DNA of 64,000 nt from Tunicatimonas pelagia (GCF_030506325.1 NZ_CP120683.1:5345001-5409000); one strand, 5' to 3'; shown: positions 9,037 to 18,678, counted from the stretch's first letter. A program made the numbers and translations. The notes: a model not told the origin generated them from the sequence alone.

Positions 9037-9288
9037 TCATTCTCTTTGTTCTTGCCAAGTCTCCACTAGGAAAGCTGCCATCGCTCCTGCGACATTTACA
9101 GCTAGTTCAGCGTGTCTGGGTTTTGGCTTAACTGCTTTACGTCCTTTACCGTGATCATCACTCACCTGGTTTATTAAAGTCCCCAAGTATTGAACTATTA
9201 TGCGGCACCCTCCCAAGATTGCTTTAAAAGCTTGCTCTGAATATTGGCTTATCGAAAGGTTCATGCCTTTAGCATACGTACCGTACAA
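9037..9288 (-). CDS. Small hypothetical protein in the TA island
   Basis: An 83-codon frame of unknown family. The frame opens with TTG at 9288; the first ATG is at 9264 (MNLSISQYSEQ), giving 75 residues, and either may be right. The middle has a short hydrophobic helix (AILGGCRIIVQYLGTLI), then a basic stretch (HGKGRKAVKPKPRH) and a C-terminal Ala-rich helix (AVNVAGAMAAFLVETW). No domain is recognised. It could be a fragment left by the event that built the island, since it lies only 50 bp from the right direct repeat. Confidence 0.35.
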   Translation of the reverse strand: MYGTYAKGMNLSISQYSEQAFKAILGGCRIIVQYLGTLINQVSDDHGKGRKAVKPKPRHAELAVNVAGAMAAFLVETWQEQRE

Positions 9289-9337
9289 CTTGGGGAAATC
9301 ATCTGAGTGTCAGCCAAGTTTAAGTGAGCTAAAGTAG

Positions 9338-9498
9338 TTAGTCCGAATAATAGTTTAGTTAGCATAGTAGCAATATACTATTTTTCGGTTTAGCCTCCTT
9401 TTGCTAGGAGTTGCCGGAGCTGTCCATCAGCGTAGTTTTCCAGATCAAGAACTGCTTGGTAAGGATCACCCAGTAGATTTAGTAACTGAGCAAATGCC
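9338..9498 (+). repeat. 161-bp direct repeat, right copy (bounding TA island)
   Basis: This is the counterpart of 7289-7449. Here the DUF4269 part belongs to the intact gene (9390-9950), and positions 9338-9365 are an orphan copy of the first codons of the VCBS gene including its ATG. So each copy completes one of the two genes and carries a stub of the other, as expected if VCBS and DUF4269 genes were once adjacent and a segment was later inserted between them by recombination. Confidence 0.85.
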
Positions 9499-9950
9499 GG
9501 TTCGGTCTTAACTCCTCGCTGTTTTAGCTCCCTAACTTTCCGGTGGAAATTTGCGTCGGCTAGTTGTAAAATACGGTGCTCAACCATCATGTGCCGATAG
9601 GCGTGTTGTCGTATCGCCGGAAGCGACTGTCCGAATAGCTCGATCAGCCATTTTTGGTAAGAGAAGCGGATAATCGTACTAAATTGAGGCGCGGAATTTG
9701 AATCAACACAAAATCCAGTCAAATGACCATATCGAGAGCTTACGAAGTCAATGAATGATGGTCGATCATGCGCCTCGCAACAAATATCCAAGTCGCTAGT
9801 GTCAACATCAATTCCGAGCGGCACAGTACCGGTAAGTACGGGACAATACGCTGATAAGTAGTTGAACAAGCCTAAACCTTGAAGTGTTCGATAGGCTGAT
9901 TGTTGCCGATCGTTTCCTTCTCCTAGATAAGATAGGCTAGCAAATTTCAC
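9390..9950 (-). CDS. DUF4269 (nucleotidyltransferase-like) protein
   Basis: A 186-residue protein of the DUF4269 family, which has a nucleotidyltransferase-like fold. The motif 'LTGTVPLGIDVDTSDLDICC' at about residues 39-58 contains the two acidic residues spaced as in the GS..DxD motif of that fold, and 'HRHMMVEHRIL'-type helix (here YRHMMVEHRIL) follows in the C-terminal half. The substrate is unknown. The gene is followed within its last 105 bp by the right direct repeat. It lies 3 bp downstream of the small GNAT gene, so the two are probably co-transcribed. Confidence 0.82.
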   Translation of the reverse strand: MKFASLSYLGEGNDRQQSAYRTLQGLGLFNYLSAYCPVLTGTVPLGIDVDTSDLDICCEAHDRPSFIDFVSSRYGHLTGFCVDSNSAPQFSTIIRFSYQKWLIELFGQSLPAIRQHAYRHMMVEHRILQLADANFHRKVRELKQRGVKTEPAFAQLLNLLGDPYQAVLDLENYADGQLRQLLAKGG

Positions 9951-9953
9951 TCC

Positions 9954-10259
9954 TCAGACATTAAAGCCCGGTAGCACTAGCGGTCTATACTCCGGGTGGC
10001 GACGAATGTACATAGCCACGTAGGGACAAAGCGGTAGTACTGGCTGGTTGATCTCTTTGGCGTATTCTAATCCGGTGCGGGCTAAACGAGAAGCTAGCCC
10101 TTTTCCTTCGTACGATGGAGGTACTTCCGTATGTGTGAACACTATTTGTTTTTTCGCCGGAATATATTGCAACACGGCTTCTGTACCATCCAGAAGAATA
10201 GCGAAGCGTTTTTTATCCGGTTGATGAACAACGTTAAATTGATCGGTTGATGTGGCCAT
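9954..10259 (-). CDS. Small GNAT-fold N-acetyltransferase (YidJ/Gcn5-like CG family)
   Basis: A 101-residue compact acetyltransferase-like protein. The acetyl-CoA-binding loop is 'EGKGLASRLARTGLEYAKE' and is preceded by 'IVFTHTEVPPSYEGKG'; the C-terminal 'VLPLCPYVAMYIRRHPEY' is the signature of this short family (PF14542-like). Members are widespread, about 90-110 residues, and mostly of unknown substrate. The length is normal. It is the first gene of a two-gene unit with the DUF4269 gene. Confidence 0.88.
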   Translation of the reverse strand: MATSTDQFNVVHQPDKKRFAILLDGTEAVLQYIPAKKQIVFTHTEVPPSYEGKGLASRLARTGLEYAKEINQPVLPLCPYVAMYIRRHPEYRPLVLPGFNV

Positions 10260-10362
10260 AATAAAATATACAACGGTTAGATGGGAATAAAACCAAAGAT
10301 ACGGATAGTATTCTTACGGAATCGTACTAATTTAGGGGTTCGATAGTATCTATCCAAGCACT

Positions 10363-10806
10363 ATGAAGTTATGCTACCTCCTTACCAATGTTCTGCTATT
10401 TCTAAACCATTTGGCTTGGAGTCAAACCAATACCAGCGTTTGGAAGGAGTTGACTGACGTAGTAATCGAGGATCGTTACGATGCTTCAGTAGGTTACGAA
10501 ATATCGTATCCGGTTTTTGGCGATCGGGCCACCGCTTTAGACGGACAGCAGGTCACGGTGAAAGGCTATATGATTCCGTTTGAGGCGTATCTAAAACCCA
10601 ACTACTTCATACTGTCGGCCTTGCCTATTGCTGCCTGCTTTTTTTGTGGGGGCGCGGGTCCGGAAACTGTGATGGAAGTATTTAGCCAGGATAATATAGA
10701 ACTCTCTTCGGAGGTAATTGAACTGCGGGGAACACTGGAGTTAAACGCGGACAACCCCGACCGCATGATGTACATTCTTCACGATGCCGAACTAATAGAA
10801 AACTAA
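10363..10806 (+). CDS. Secreted DUF3299-like protein
   Basis: A 147-residue protein with a signal peptide (residues 1-20, hydrophobic then AWSQ). The mature part has 'LDGQQVTVKGYMIPFE' and 'FILSALPIAACFFCGGAGPE', resembling the OB-fold-like DUF3299 family in which a short hydrophobic turn precedes a Cys-containing segment. C90 and C93 (approximate positions in ACFFCGG) could bind a metal. The function is unknown. It starts an operon with the M28 peptidase gene 23 bp downstream. Confidence 0.7.
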   Translation: MKLCYLLTNVLLFLNHLAWSQTNTSVWKELTDVVIEDRYDASVGYEISYPVFGDRATALDGQQVTVKGYMIPFEAYLKPNYFILSALPIAACFFCGGAGPETVMEVFSQDNIELSSEVIELRGTLELNADNPDRMMYILHDAELIEN

Positions 10807-10829
10807 AGTTCTCACTACCAACTAGCACT

Positions 10830-12248
10830 ATGAAAAAATATCTATATCTGACGCTATGCCTCCCCATAATCTTGGTAGCTCCGGTAATGGCGCAATCTGA
10901 AGACGATGCGACTATGCTACGTAAAATCTACGATGAAACTCTGCTACGCGGGGAAGCCTACGAAAATCTCCGCAGCCTGTGTAAAGATGTTGGGGGGCGG
11001 GTAAGTGGATCACCTGAAGCAGCGGCAGCCGTAGAATGGGGTCGTCAACTAATGCAAGCCTACGGGTTTGACAGTGTTTTTCTTCAGTCGGTAATGGTGC
11101 CTCACTGGGTGCGGGGTCAGCAGGAGATAGGGCGTATCGTCAATTCCCAAAAACTAGGAACGCGGGAGGTAAATATTACCGCCCTCGGAAATGCCGTAGG
11201 CACCGGCGATGCGGGCGTACTGGCGAAGGTAGTCGAGGTTCATACATTTGACGAGCTAGCCGACTTAGGCGAAGAGAATGTTAAGGGTAAAATTGTATTT
11301 TTCAACCGCCCAATGGATCAAACCCAAATTCAAACCGGGTCGGCTTACGGTTTAGCCGGAAATCAGCGGCGCAGCGGCCCTTCCGAAGCGGCAAAGTACG
11401 GTGCTGTGGGCGTAATTGTCCGCTCACTTTCCACGGCCTTTGATGATTATCCACATACCGGTAGTACGGTGTATTCCTTTAACATCCCCAAAATTCCAGC
11501 CGTAGCAATTAGTACCAATGATGCTGATTTGCTGAGCAAAACACTAGAGGAGGAACCAACGCTCTCTTTTTACCTGGAAACGCACTGCGAAATGCTGGAC
11601 GATGTGCTTTCGTACAATGTAGTAGGTGAAATTACCGGAAATGAGTATCCGAATGAATATATCGTAGTCGGTGGCCACTTGGACTCCTGGGATTTGGCAG
11701 AAGGAGCTCACGATGACGGAGCCGGAGTAGTACACTCTATTGAAGTGCTACGGACGATGAAAGCAATGGATTATCGGCCCAAACGAACCATTCGGGTAGT
11801 ATTGTTTATGAACGAAGAGAATGGACTGGCCGGAGCGAAAAAATATGCGGAGTTAGCTGAAGAGCACGGTGAAAATCATCTGGCTGCGATAGAGTCTGAC
11901 GCTGGCGGGTTTGCTCCTCGGGGTTTTGGCTTAGACGTGAGCGATGCTGCTTACGATCAAATTCAGCGCTGGAAACCGCTGTTTGAACCCTACGATTTGC
12001 ATAAATTTGACAAGGGAGGCAGCGGAGCCGATATCAGTGCGCTCAAACCGCAGGGAGTAGAGCTAATCGGATTACGACCCGACTCCCAACGTTACTTCGA
12101 TATGCATCATTCTGCCTTAGATGTATTTGAGATTGTCAACCGTCGGGAGCTGCTACTGGGATCGGCGGCTATGACTTCGCTAGTGTACCTTATAGACCAG
12201 TACGGCTTCATAAAGGATCAGCCTTCCGCCTCTGGAACCGGTGAGTAA
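10830..12248 (+). CDS. M28-family zinc metallopeptidase (carboxypeptidase Q-like)
   Basis: A 472-residue secreted aminopeptidase/carboxypeptidase of family M28. It has a signal peptide ending VMAQ, an N-terminal lid region, a PA-type insertion around residues 130-240 (including 'GKIVFFNRPMD' and 'AAKYGAVGVIVRS'), and the metal-binding catalytic domain. The di-zinc ligands are visible in 'VGGHLDSWD' (His and Asp), 'GAHDDGAGV' (Asp), 'MNEENGLAG' (Glu-Glu pair with the general base), 'ESDAGG' (Asp) and the C-terminal 'DMHHSALD' (His). It would degrade peptides in the periplasm or outside the cell. It lies 23 bp downstream of the DUF3299-like gene. Confidence 0.92.
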   Translation: MKKYLYLTLCLPIILVAPVMAQSEDDATMLRKIYDETLLRGEAYENLRSLCKDVGGRVSGSPEAAAAVEWGRQLMQAYGFDSVFLQSVMVPHWVRGQQEIGRIVNSQKLGTREVNITALGNAVGTGDAGVLAKVVEVHTFDELADLGEENVKGKIVFFNRPMDQTQIQTGSAYGLAGNQRRSGPSEAAKYGAVGVIVRSLSTAFDDYPHTGSTVYSFNIPKIPAVAISTNDADLLSKTLEEEPTLSFYLETHCEMLDDVLSYNVVGEITGNEYPNEYIVVGGHLDSWDLAEGAHDDGAGVVHSIEVLRTMKAMDYRPKRTIRVVLFMNEENGLAGAKKYAELAEEHGENHLAAIESDAGGFAPRGFGLDVSDAAYDQIQRWKPLFEPYDLHKFDKGGSGADISALKPQGVELIGLRPDSQRYFDMHHSALDVFEIVNRRELLLGSAAMTSLVYLIDQYGFIKDQPSASGTGE

Positions 12249-12525
12249 AAGTAAGTAGTACTATTCCTACCTCAATTGTGGTATTTTTGGTTGATATTCA
12301 GCTCTAATATTACATCATAAAATGAGCGTGCTATTCTAGTATCACTGAATATCATACGTGAATCTTTTGTGTGGTCCGCTCGAAAGAAAATAGTCAGGGT
12401 CAGTAGATAATTCGTGCGATTGTCTAAATAAATCTATTATTTATTGAAATAATTAAATAAAATGCGCTTATTTTGTATGTTTATTGCTCAGAAATAGCAA
12501 GCTCTATTACCATATAAAAGGCAGT

Positions 12526-15500
12526 ATGTATTACCAAATCAGACAGTTAGCATTACTTTTTTTTCTTCTTAATACTACTTTTTCTTACGCCCAATTTGAG
12601 AAGCAAACCTTGCTACAAGCCGATGGCACTGGCAACAGTGAACCTTACCGAGCCGTAGCGTTTATAGATGCAGACCAAGACGGCGATCAAGATATTGTTG
12701 GTGAAATTATTTCCGACCCAACGTTTGTACCTATTAACATAAATTTTAGTGGATCAGCGGAGAATACAGCTCGCCATTGGAGCAACACTAATCAGCCCGC
12801 CGAAGCAAATGCAAGTATAGCTCTTATTAACGCTTTAGGTGAAGCTGTTGGAGCTACTTTGACTTTAAAGACTACCTGGGACGGAGTGGGTGAGCGAGGC
12901 TATAACGAAGAGCAACCGGGCTTTTACCCCCCGGCAGCCACTCGGTCTTATTATTTCACCAGTGGTACTGAAGAAATGACCATTTCGGGGCTAAACGCAG
13001 ACGATGCCTATAATTTTACCTTTTACGGTAGTTCCCTCTTCGATGATGACCGAACCGCAATATACCGAATTGGTAGCCAAGAGGTTGAACTTAATGCATC
13101 GGATAATGAGTCTAATACAGTTGCGATAAACAATGTTACCCCAGCAGAGGACGGAAGCATCACCGTAGAAGTTGCTAAAAAGGGTGGTGCCAGATATGCA
13201 TTCCTAAACGCTATGGTCATTGAGTTGAGCCGTCAAAAACCACATCAGTATAAATTGTTAACCAATAATGGCCAAACCCCTTTTGCGGCGGGGGGGGTAG
13301 TAGATGAAGCAGCCAATTGGTCTTTTGGAAAGGCAGCCGATCTCAATCAGGATACCTATCCTGACATTGTGGCTTATGATACTGAAGATCAGCAGTTGTT
13401 ATGGTACGAAAATCAAGATGGGGCGGGTTTTGTTAAGAAAACGGTTGGCAGTGGCGGACTTTCGTATACCAACGAAGATCAGGTTTCGGTGCTAGATATT
13501 AATCAAGATGATGCGCTAGATATTCTGGTCAAGGAGGGTAATCAGCTTTACTGGTACCAGCAAACGAACGGTACTTTTGCTAATCGCGCACTGTGGGCCG
13601 AGGGTGAGGCTACTAATTTAGCGGGTGCCCCAGTAATACGGGGTGATATTGACGGTGATAACCTTTTGGATATTATCTGGTCGGATGATCAAAAACTATA
13701 CCCTTTAACTAGTAAAAACGCCTACGCACTAGGTGCACCAATTCAGGTAGCTGGCCTAGTGAGTCCCATTGCGTTGGCGGTAACTGATATGAACGGAGAT
13801 GATCAGACTGATCTGGTAATTACGGAAGGGTACAATTGGACGGGAAGTTACCGGGTTGGCTACCTGGCTAACAGCGCAGGCGGTTTGACGAATACCCCCA
13901 CATTCTTAACGATTACTGATACCGATTGGCTTAATCTTCGTCCTAGTCGCTTACAGGCCGATGATATAGATAAGGATGGTGACTTGGATTTTTACGTATC
14001 CCTCGCTCCCGAGGCGTGCAGCGGAGTGGCTCCGGCTCAAACCGGATGGCTGGAAAACCAAGGCGACTGGCAGTCAGCGCAGTATCACGCGCTGAGTACT
14101 GCTGAAGTCCAATGGACGGATATTGACCAAGATGGCGACCACGATTTAATCAGCAACACGGGCGATGCCACCGGTATTGCCTGGACGGAGAATGCCAAGA
14201 GTGCCTGGGATAGTACAGTCTATCAATCAGTAAATCAGCCAATTATTGATAAGGTTGCTCGGGTAGTTCCGGAGCGCAAAAGTGCTGCGCTTACTGGTTT
14301 AACAGTTCAGTCTACTCACCATGTAGCCGACGTTGCCATTCAGCAAGGAAATATTTTACTACCCCAAATTCAAGCGAAGTTACATTCGGCAGAGGCCTCA
14401 TTCGCTCAAGCTGATATTGATGCCGATGGAATAGCTGAATTATTTGTTGCTGACGTAAATGCCGAAGGGTTTACCGTAGTACGCTGGAAGAATTCGGCTA
14501 GCGGATCAATCCAAGAACTGGTGACCCACCGGGGAATGCCTCGTTCTAACGGTATTTTTGTAGCAGCAAATGGGCTACTATTCGCTCCGGTGAACGAGGC
14601 AGGAAGCCAGTACGGTTGGTGGAAATTAACCGACGAGCGTTTTATTCGGGCAGGAACGATAGAAGGAGCAGTTACCCAGTTAGTTGACATTGATGCTGAT
14701 GGTGCCTCGGATGTACTAACGACTGACGGTTGGTACCGCAATGTTTCTAATACCCAGTTTACCCGAAACACTACCGCGAAGGGAAATTATGCGGTAGATA
14801 TGGATGGAGATGGTGATATCGATATTGTTGATGCATTGGGAACTGGTACTAAAACGTGGTACGTAAACCAAGGAGACGGAAGCTTCACTAGCAAACCTTT
14901 GGGCTTAGGAAGTGAAGAAGTGTTGGTGTTTGCTGACTTGGATGGTGATGGTAGCGCGGATGTTGTCCAATCTTCAGCCAACGGGTTAACTTGGCGAGCG
15001 CACACTGAAGAAAGTGGTACATTTGAAGCTAGTACGGCTATTGATGATTTCGCTGCCCGTCAAGTGACAGCAATTGATACCGACGCTGACGGCGATGTGG
15101 ATTTGATTGCTCATAATCAAGAAGTTGTTATACAATATAAAAATACGTTTCAAAGTCAGGAGAATACGGCACCGGAGGCACAGCAGGCTATTGAAGATCA
15201 GATAGCCGAAGCTGATACTGTTTATCAGTTTCAGGTACCCGATAGTGCATTTAAAGATAATGATACCGGAGATGTACTCACGTATTCAGCAAAACTGAGC
15301 GACGAAAGCACTTTGCCTGCGTGGCTTACATTTACCGCCAATACCCGGACTTTCTCGGGCACCCCCGCACTAGGTGATACCGGAACGTTAACTATTCAGG
15401 TGCAGGTGGCTGACTCGGAGGGTGCTACGGCAACTCAGGACTTTGATCTGTCGGTAGTGGCCGAAGATACTACTACTAACCCGGGCGACGGAGGTCCGGT

Positions 15501-15759
15501 GACTGGCATCGGAGATGAATCAACTACGGAATTGATTTTATATCCGAATCCGGTGGAAAGAGGGGAAGCAATTGTTATCAAAAACCTACCACTTCACAAG
15601 TTTACGGGAGGGCGGGTATACTCTGCTCAGGGGAAAGAGTTGATTAAAATTCAACCAGGAAATTCGCAGATTGATAGCTCTTCGTTAACCCCTGGAGTAT
15701 ACTTACTAGAACTGAGAGGCAGGGAAGGTATTTATCGCCGCCGCCTTATCGTAAAGTAA
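12526..15759 (+). CDS. Large VCBS/FG-GAP repeat protein with T9SS sorting domain
   Basis: A 1077-residue secreted protein. The frame opens with TTG at 12484, but the ATG at 12526 directly precedes a signal peptide (LALLFFLLNTTFSYA), so I use it. At least twelve calcium-binding FG-GAP/VCBS motifs of the form DxDxDGxxD follow (for example DADQDGDQDIV, DIDKDGDLDFY, DMDGDGDIDIV), predicting one or two beta-propellers. About residues 65-235 form an inserted domain with 'NAMVIE' and 'YNFTFYGSSL', resembling a fibronectin- or carbohydrate-binding-like module. Near the C-terminus is a putative Ig/cadherin-like domain ('LPAWLTFTANTRTFSGTP'), and the last 75 residues are a type A T9SS sorting domain ('LYPNPVERGE' to 'RRRLIVK'). 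It is likely surface-attached or released; the ligand is unknown. Confidence 0.9.
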   Translation: MYYQIRQLALLFFLLNTTFSYAQFEKQTLLQADGTGNSEPYRAVAFIDADQDGDQDIVGEIISDPTFVPININFSGSAENTARHWSNTNQPAEANASIALINALGEAVGATLTLKTTWDGVGERGYNEEQPGFYPPAATRSYYFTSGTEEMTISGLNADDAYNFTFYGSSLFDDDRTAIYRIGSQEVELNASDNESNTVAINNVTPAEDGSITVEVAKKGGARYAFLNAMVIELSRQKPHQYKLLTNNGQTPFAAGGVVDEAANWSFGKAADLNQDTYPDIVAYDTEDQQLLWYENQDGAGFVKKTVGSGGLSYTNEDQVSVLDINQDDALDILVKEGNQLYWYQQTNGTFANRALWAEGEATNLAGAPVIRGDIDGDNLLDIIWSDDQKLYPLTSKNAYALGAPIQVAGLVSPIALAVTDMNGDDQTDLVITEGYNWTGSYRVGYLANSAGGLTNTPTFLTITDTDWLNLRPSRLQADDIDKDGDLDFYVSLAPEACSGVAPAQTGWLENQGDWQSAQYHALSTAEVQWTDIDQDGDHDLISNTGDATGIAWTENAKSAWDSTVYQSVNQPIIDKVARVVPERKSAALTGLTVQSTHHVADVAIQQGNILLPQIQAKLHSAEASFAQADIDADGIAELFVADVNAEGFTVVRWKNSASGSIQELVTHRGMPRSNGIFVAANGLLFAPVNEAGSQYGWWKLTDERFIRAGTIEGAVTQLVDIDADGASDVLTTDGWYRNVSNTQFTRNTTAKGNYAVDMDGDGDIDIVDALGTGTKTWYVNQGDGSFTSKPLGLGSEEVLVFADLDGDGSADVVQSSANGLTWRAHTEESGTFEASTAIDDFAARQVTAIDTDADGDVDLIAHNQEVVIQYKNTFQSQENTAPEAQQAIEDQIAEADTVYQFQVPDSAFKDNDTGDVLTYSAKLSDESTLPAWLTFTANTRTFSGTPALGDTGTLTIQVQVADSEGATATQDFDLSVVAEDTTTNPGDGGPVTGIGDESTTELILYPNPVERGEAIVIKNLPLHKFTGGRVYSAQGKELIKIQPGNSQIDSSSLTPGVYLLELRGREGIYRRRLIVK

Positions 15760-15810
15760 ACTCCATAAACTGGACATCTGTAAGTATCTAGCTTCGTTAT
15801 CACCTATCAA

Positions 15811-18219
15811 TTAAAAACTGTATTTTAAAGAGAGAAGGAAATTGCGCCCGGTTTCGTCGGCAAAGTATCGCAGTCGATCGGTGTAGTTACGATACGAGGT
15901 GTTCAAGGTATTTTGGATTTGTACCCCTAGCGTGAAATGGTCAATCTGTCCTGACCAAGACAAATCGAGCAGAAAATACCCATTGGGGGGAGGAAGAAGA
16001 TCGAAGATAGCATCATTCTCGGCGAATATATTCCGTTCAGCTGCTTCAAGCTCTCGAGCTGGAATAGTGCGAGGAGCCTGAAACTGCCGAAAAGTATAAT
16101 TGGCACTAACACTCCACGAAGATTCACTCAGCACACCCCATTTTCCTAATCTTTGCGATAATTGATACTGCACGTTGGCGGGAGGTAATCCCACAAAGTA
16201 TTCGTTACGGGTTACATTCTTAGCCCATACATAGCTTCCCTGGAGTTTGGATGACAATTGGTGCGCGTGCTCTAGGGTCGTGCTGGCATCTACTCCCATC
16301 AGTAGGGCATCATCTTGGTCATAAATGAAAAAGGGAAATGCGCCGCGGATAGTCTGGGTAATGCCAGCGGGCTTGGTATAAATATAGTTTTGGATGTAAT
16401 TGATGTAAGCCGTCACCTCAGTTTGCTGACTTTCGCGAGTAGATTCGTAAGTACCAATCCATTTAAAGCCCACCTCAGAAGGAGCGGGACGGTCGTTCTC
16501 ATCTAAAACATTATCGGTATCTATTGAGCCATCTTCTCCAAAGCGATGCCTCCATAAACCATAATCAATAGAAGTCTGATGGCGACCAAAACTATACAAC
16601 TCAGATACGTTGGGCGGACGCCAAGCAGTACCCAGGTTGGTGCGGAAAGTTTCGTAATCGCTAAGCTGTTTTACCAACCCTAAGGTAGCGGTTATGTTCT
16701 GAAAGTTTAGATTATTGCGATACACATCGTTACGCGAGTTTCTGCCCCGGATAGACATCGTTTGGTAATCGTAGCGAATGCCAGCTTCTACCCAGTCGTT
16801 TCCCAAGGGACGTCGCTCAATTAAATACAAACCGATGCGATTAACATTGTAGTTAGGAATAAAGGGAATAGTACTGGTGCCGGGTAGGTTATTATTATCC
16901 TGAACCAAGCCTTGCGCTCCTAATCGCCCTTCCCACTGGTGAAAGGAAGGGTGTTCCCACGCAGCATCCAGTGAGTGAGAGATAAGCTGTAAATCAATGG
17001 CCGGACGTAGATTGATGGTGCCCCGCCGTACGTCAAATTCTTGTCGATTATTTTGCTGAATAGCGTACTGAATTTCTACAGACTGGTTATTGCCGAACCA
17101 CTGCCCCCGAATTTTTGCCATATTGTGGCGTACCCGCTGTCGAGGATTGCTGATGCCGTAGGAAAATGGCTGCGTAAGCGGTGGCGGAGTTTGCTCAATG
17201 GCGTTCACTAAATCTATCAGATTTCCGGTTACGGCACTTCGCAATATGCCTAGTTCTTGGTCGAAGTGGCTGAAATGAGCTACTAGATCAATGTTTCCGT
17301 AGTGGAATCGGGTAGTAAAAGCCCCACTCTGTTCTTTTTTTCCAGTGTTGGTCAGTTGATAATCCGGGGTGTGTAGGTCACCCTGTTGTACTACCGAAGC
17401 CTGACCCAAGAAGGCAACGCGATGAAAGCCCTTTTGTAGTTGCACCGTTCCTTCCCCCGACCTCCCGTTGGATTGACCTACCGCTTGAATTTCACCTTGG
17501 AAGGAAGTCAGAAAATCCATTTTAGGTGGTTCAATCAACAGTACCCCACCCAAGGCTTCGGGGCCGTAACGAACCGTGGCGGCTCCTTTCACCACTTTAA
17601 TATTTTCCGCTAACGACGGGTCAATTTCGGGGGCGTGCTCCGACCCCCAATTCTGAAATTCGTGCCGAACACCGTTGTTTACCACTAGTACTCGGTTGCT
17701 GTGCAAGCCGTGAATAATTGGTTTAGCGATATTTTGCCCAGTCTTCAAGACTGAAACACCCGTAATCTTACTGGCCAGATCTCCTAATGACTGCGATTGA
17801 TACGTAGCTAAATCTTGCGTAGATAGTTCACTGACGGAGCTGGAGAAAAGTTCGCCGGTCAGGGCTTCTTCCTCTATGACCACACTTTTTAAAGTAAGGC
17901 TATCAGGAGCCAGGAAGATTTGTGGGTTTTTGTGAAAGGGATCGTGGTGATGAATTACTGTTTTGTATCCTACAAAAGAAATCACCAAGTCAAATTCCCG
18001 ATAGCATACTTGAGTGATTTGAAAGTAACCCGCTTCGTTGGTAACTGCCCCCCGGGTTGTGCCTTCTATCTGTACCGAAGCAAAGGCTAGTGGTTGCTGA
18101 CTGCTGATGTCAAGCACTTGGCCTGCTACTTGGTATTGACACGAGTCCGTAGGGGGCACTTGGGAAAAGCTGCCTGTAATTATGGCAATAACGCCCACTA
18201 GCGTAGCGAATAACTTCAT
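15811..18219 (-). CDS. TonB-dependent receptor, probably zinc-regulated (ZnuD-like)
   Basis: An 802-residue TonB-dependent outer-membrane receptor with a signal peptide, a carboxypeptidase-regulatory-like domain ('AGQVLDISSQQPLAFASVQI'), a plug ('SLGDLASKITGVSVLKTG', 'IHGLHSNRVLVVNNGVR') and a barrel ending in an aromatic (KYSF). The plug sequence 'HEFQNWGSEHAPEID' resembles the His/Asp-containing plug segment of ZnuD-type zinc receptors. A His cluster (VIHHHDPFHKN) lies at about residues 106-116. The ATG at 18219 overlaps the TGA of the upstream Fur-family gene as ATGA, so translation is coupled; the frame could open six codons earlier. The gene pair and operator at 18679-18695 suggest metal-controlled uptake of zinc or a zinc complex. 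Iron is the main alternative. Confidence 0.88.
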   Translation of the reverse strand: MKLFATLVGVIAIITGSFSQVPPTDSCQYQVAGQVLDISSQQPLAFASVQIEGTTRGAVTNEAGYFQITQVCYREFDLVISFVGYKTVIHHHDPFHKNPQIFLAPDSLTLKSVVIEEEALTGELFSSSVSELSTQDLATYQSQSLGDLASKITGVSVLKTGQNIAKPIIHGLHSNRVLVVNNGVRHEFQNWGSEHAPEIDPSLAENIKVVKGAATVRYGPEALGGVLLIEPPKMDFLTSFQGEIQAVGQSNGRSGEGTVQLQKGFHRVAFLGQASVVQQGDLHTPDYQLTNTGKKEQSGAFTTRFHYGNIDLVAHFSHFDQELGILRSAVTGNLIDLVNAIEQTPPPLTQPFSYGISNPRQRVRHNMAKIRGQWFGNNQSVEIQYAIQQNNRQEFDVRRGTINLRPAIDLQLISHSLDAAWEHPSFHQWEGRLGAQGLVQDNNNLPGTSTIPFIPNYNVNRIGLYLIERRPLGNDWVEAGIRYDYQTMSIRGRNSRNDVYRNNLNFQNITATLGLVKQLSDYETFRTNLGTAWRPPNVSELYSFGRHQTSIDYGLWRHRFGEDGSIDTDNVLDENDRPAPSEVGFKWIGTYESTRESQQTEVTAYINYIQNYIYTKPAGITQTIRGAFPFFIYDQDDALLMGVDASTTLEHAHQLSSKLQGSYVWAKNVTRNEYFVGLPPANVQYQLSQRLGKWGVLSESSWSVSANYTFRQFQAPRTIPARELEAAERNIFAENDAIFDLLPPPNGYFLLDLSWSGQIDHFTLGVQIQNTLNTSYRNYTDRLRYFADETGRNFLLSLKYSF

Positions 18220-18659
18220 TTGTAGCAGGCTTGGCATTGCCCTTTCACCACTAGAGCTACTTCGTCAATTTGATAATTTTTAGGAAGAGTTATTTTTGGC
18301 ACCAGATGTTCGGGCAGGCATTCAGTTCGTCCGCAGACAGTACACGTAAAATGAATATGGTCAGAGTGGTGAACGGCTGTAGGTGGTTTTTGATTAGTAA
18401 GTCGCTGCCGGATAGTGCCTGAAAGGCCGAAGTAAGCCAAGCCACCATCGTGCGGAATGAGGTGCAAAATTCCTTTCTCGATAAAAGTGTGTAGCGTCCG
18501 ATAGAGGGTCACCCGGTCGTATTGGGGCAACTGGTTTTCTAAATCCTTTGCCGATAAAGCGTAGCTTGATGCTAAGAAGAGTTTGATGACATCGCAACGC
18601 CCAGCGGTGATACGAAGCTGATGCTCGTGCAGTATTTCCTTTACCGCTGTAGTGTTCAT
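18216..18659 (-). CDS. Fur-family transcriptional regulator, Zur-like
   Basis: A 147-residue Fur-superfamily metalloregulator. The N-terminal winged helix ('HQLRITAGRCDVIKLFL', 'YDRVTLYRTLHTFIEKGIL') is followed by the dimerisation and metal domain 'HHSDHIHFTCTVCGRTECL' and a C-terminal 'CQACYK'. The two CxxC pairs form the structural zinc site. The downstream receptor is ZnuD-like, so Zur is the most likely class, although Fur or PerR cannot be excluded. The frame opens at 18695, but the ATG at 18659 gives the usual start (MNTTAVKEIL) and leaves the palindrome at 18679-18695 upstream. The stop TGA overlaps the receptor ATG. Confidence 0.88.
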   Translation of the reverse strand: MNTTAVKEILHEHQLRITAGRCDVIKLFLASSYALSAKDLENQLPQYDRVTLYRTLHTFIEKGILHLIPHDGGLAYFGLSGTIRQRLTNQKPPTAVHHSDHIHFTCTVCGRTECLPEHLVPKITLPKNYQIDEVALVVKGQCQACYK

Positions 18660-18678
18660 GCTGGTAAAAATAGTAAAT

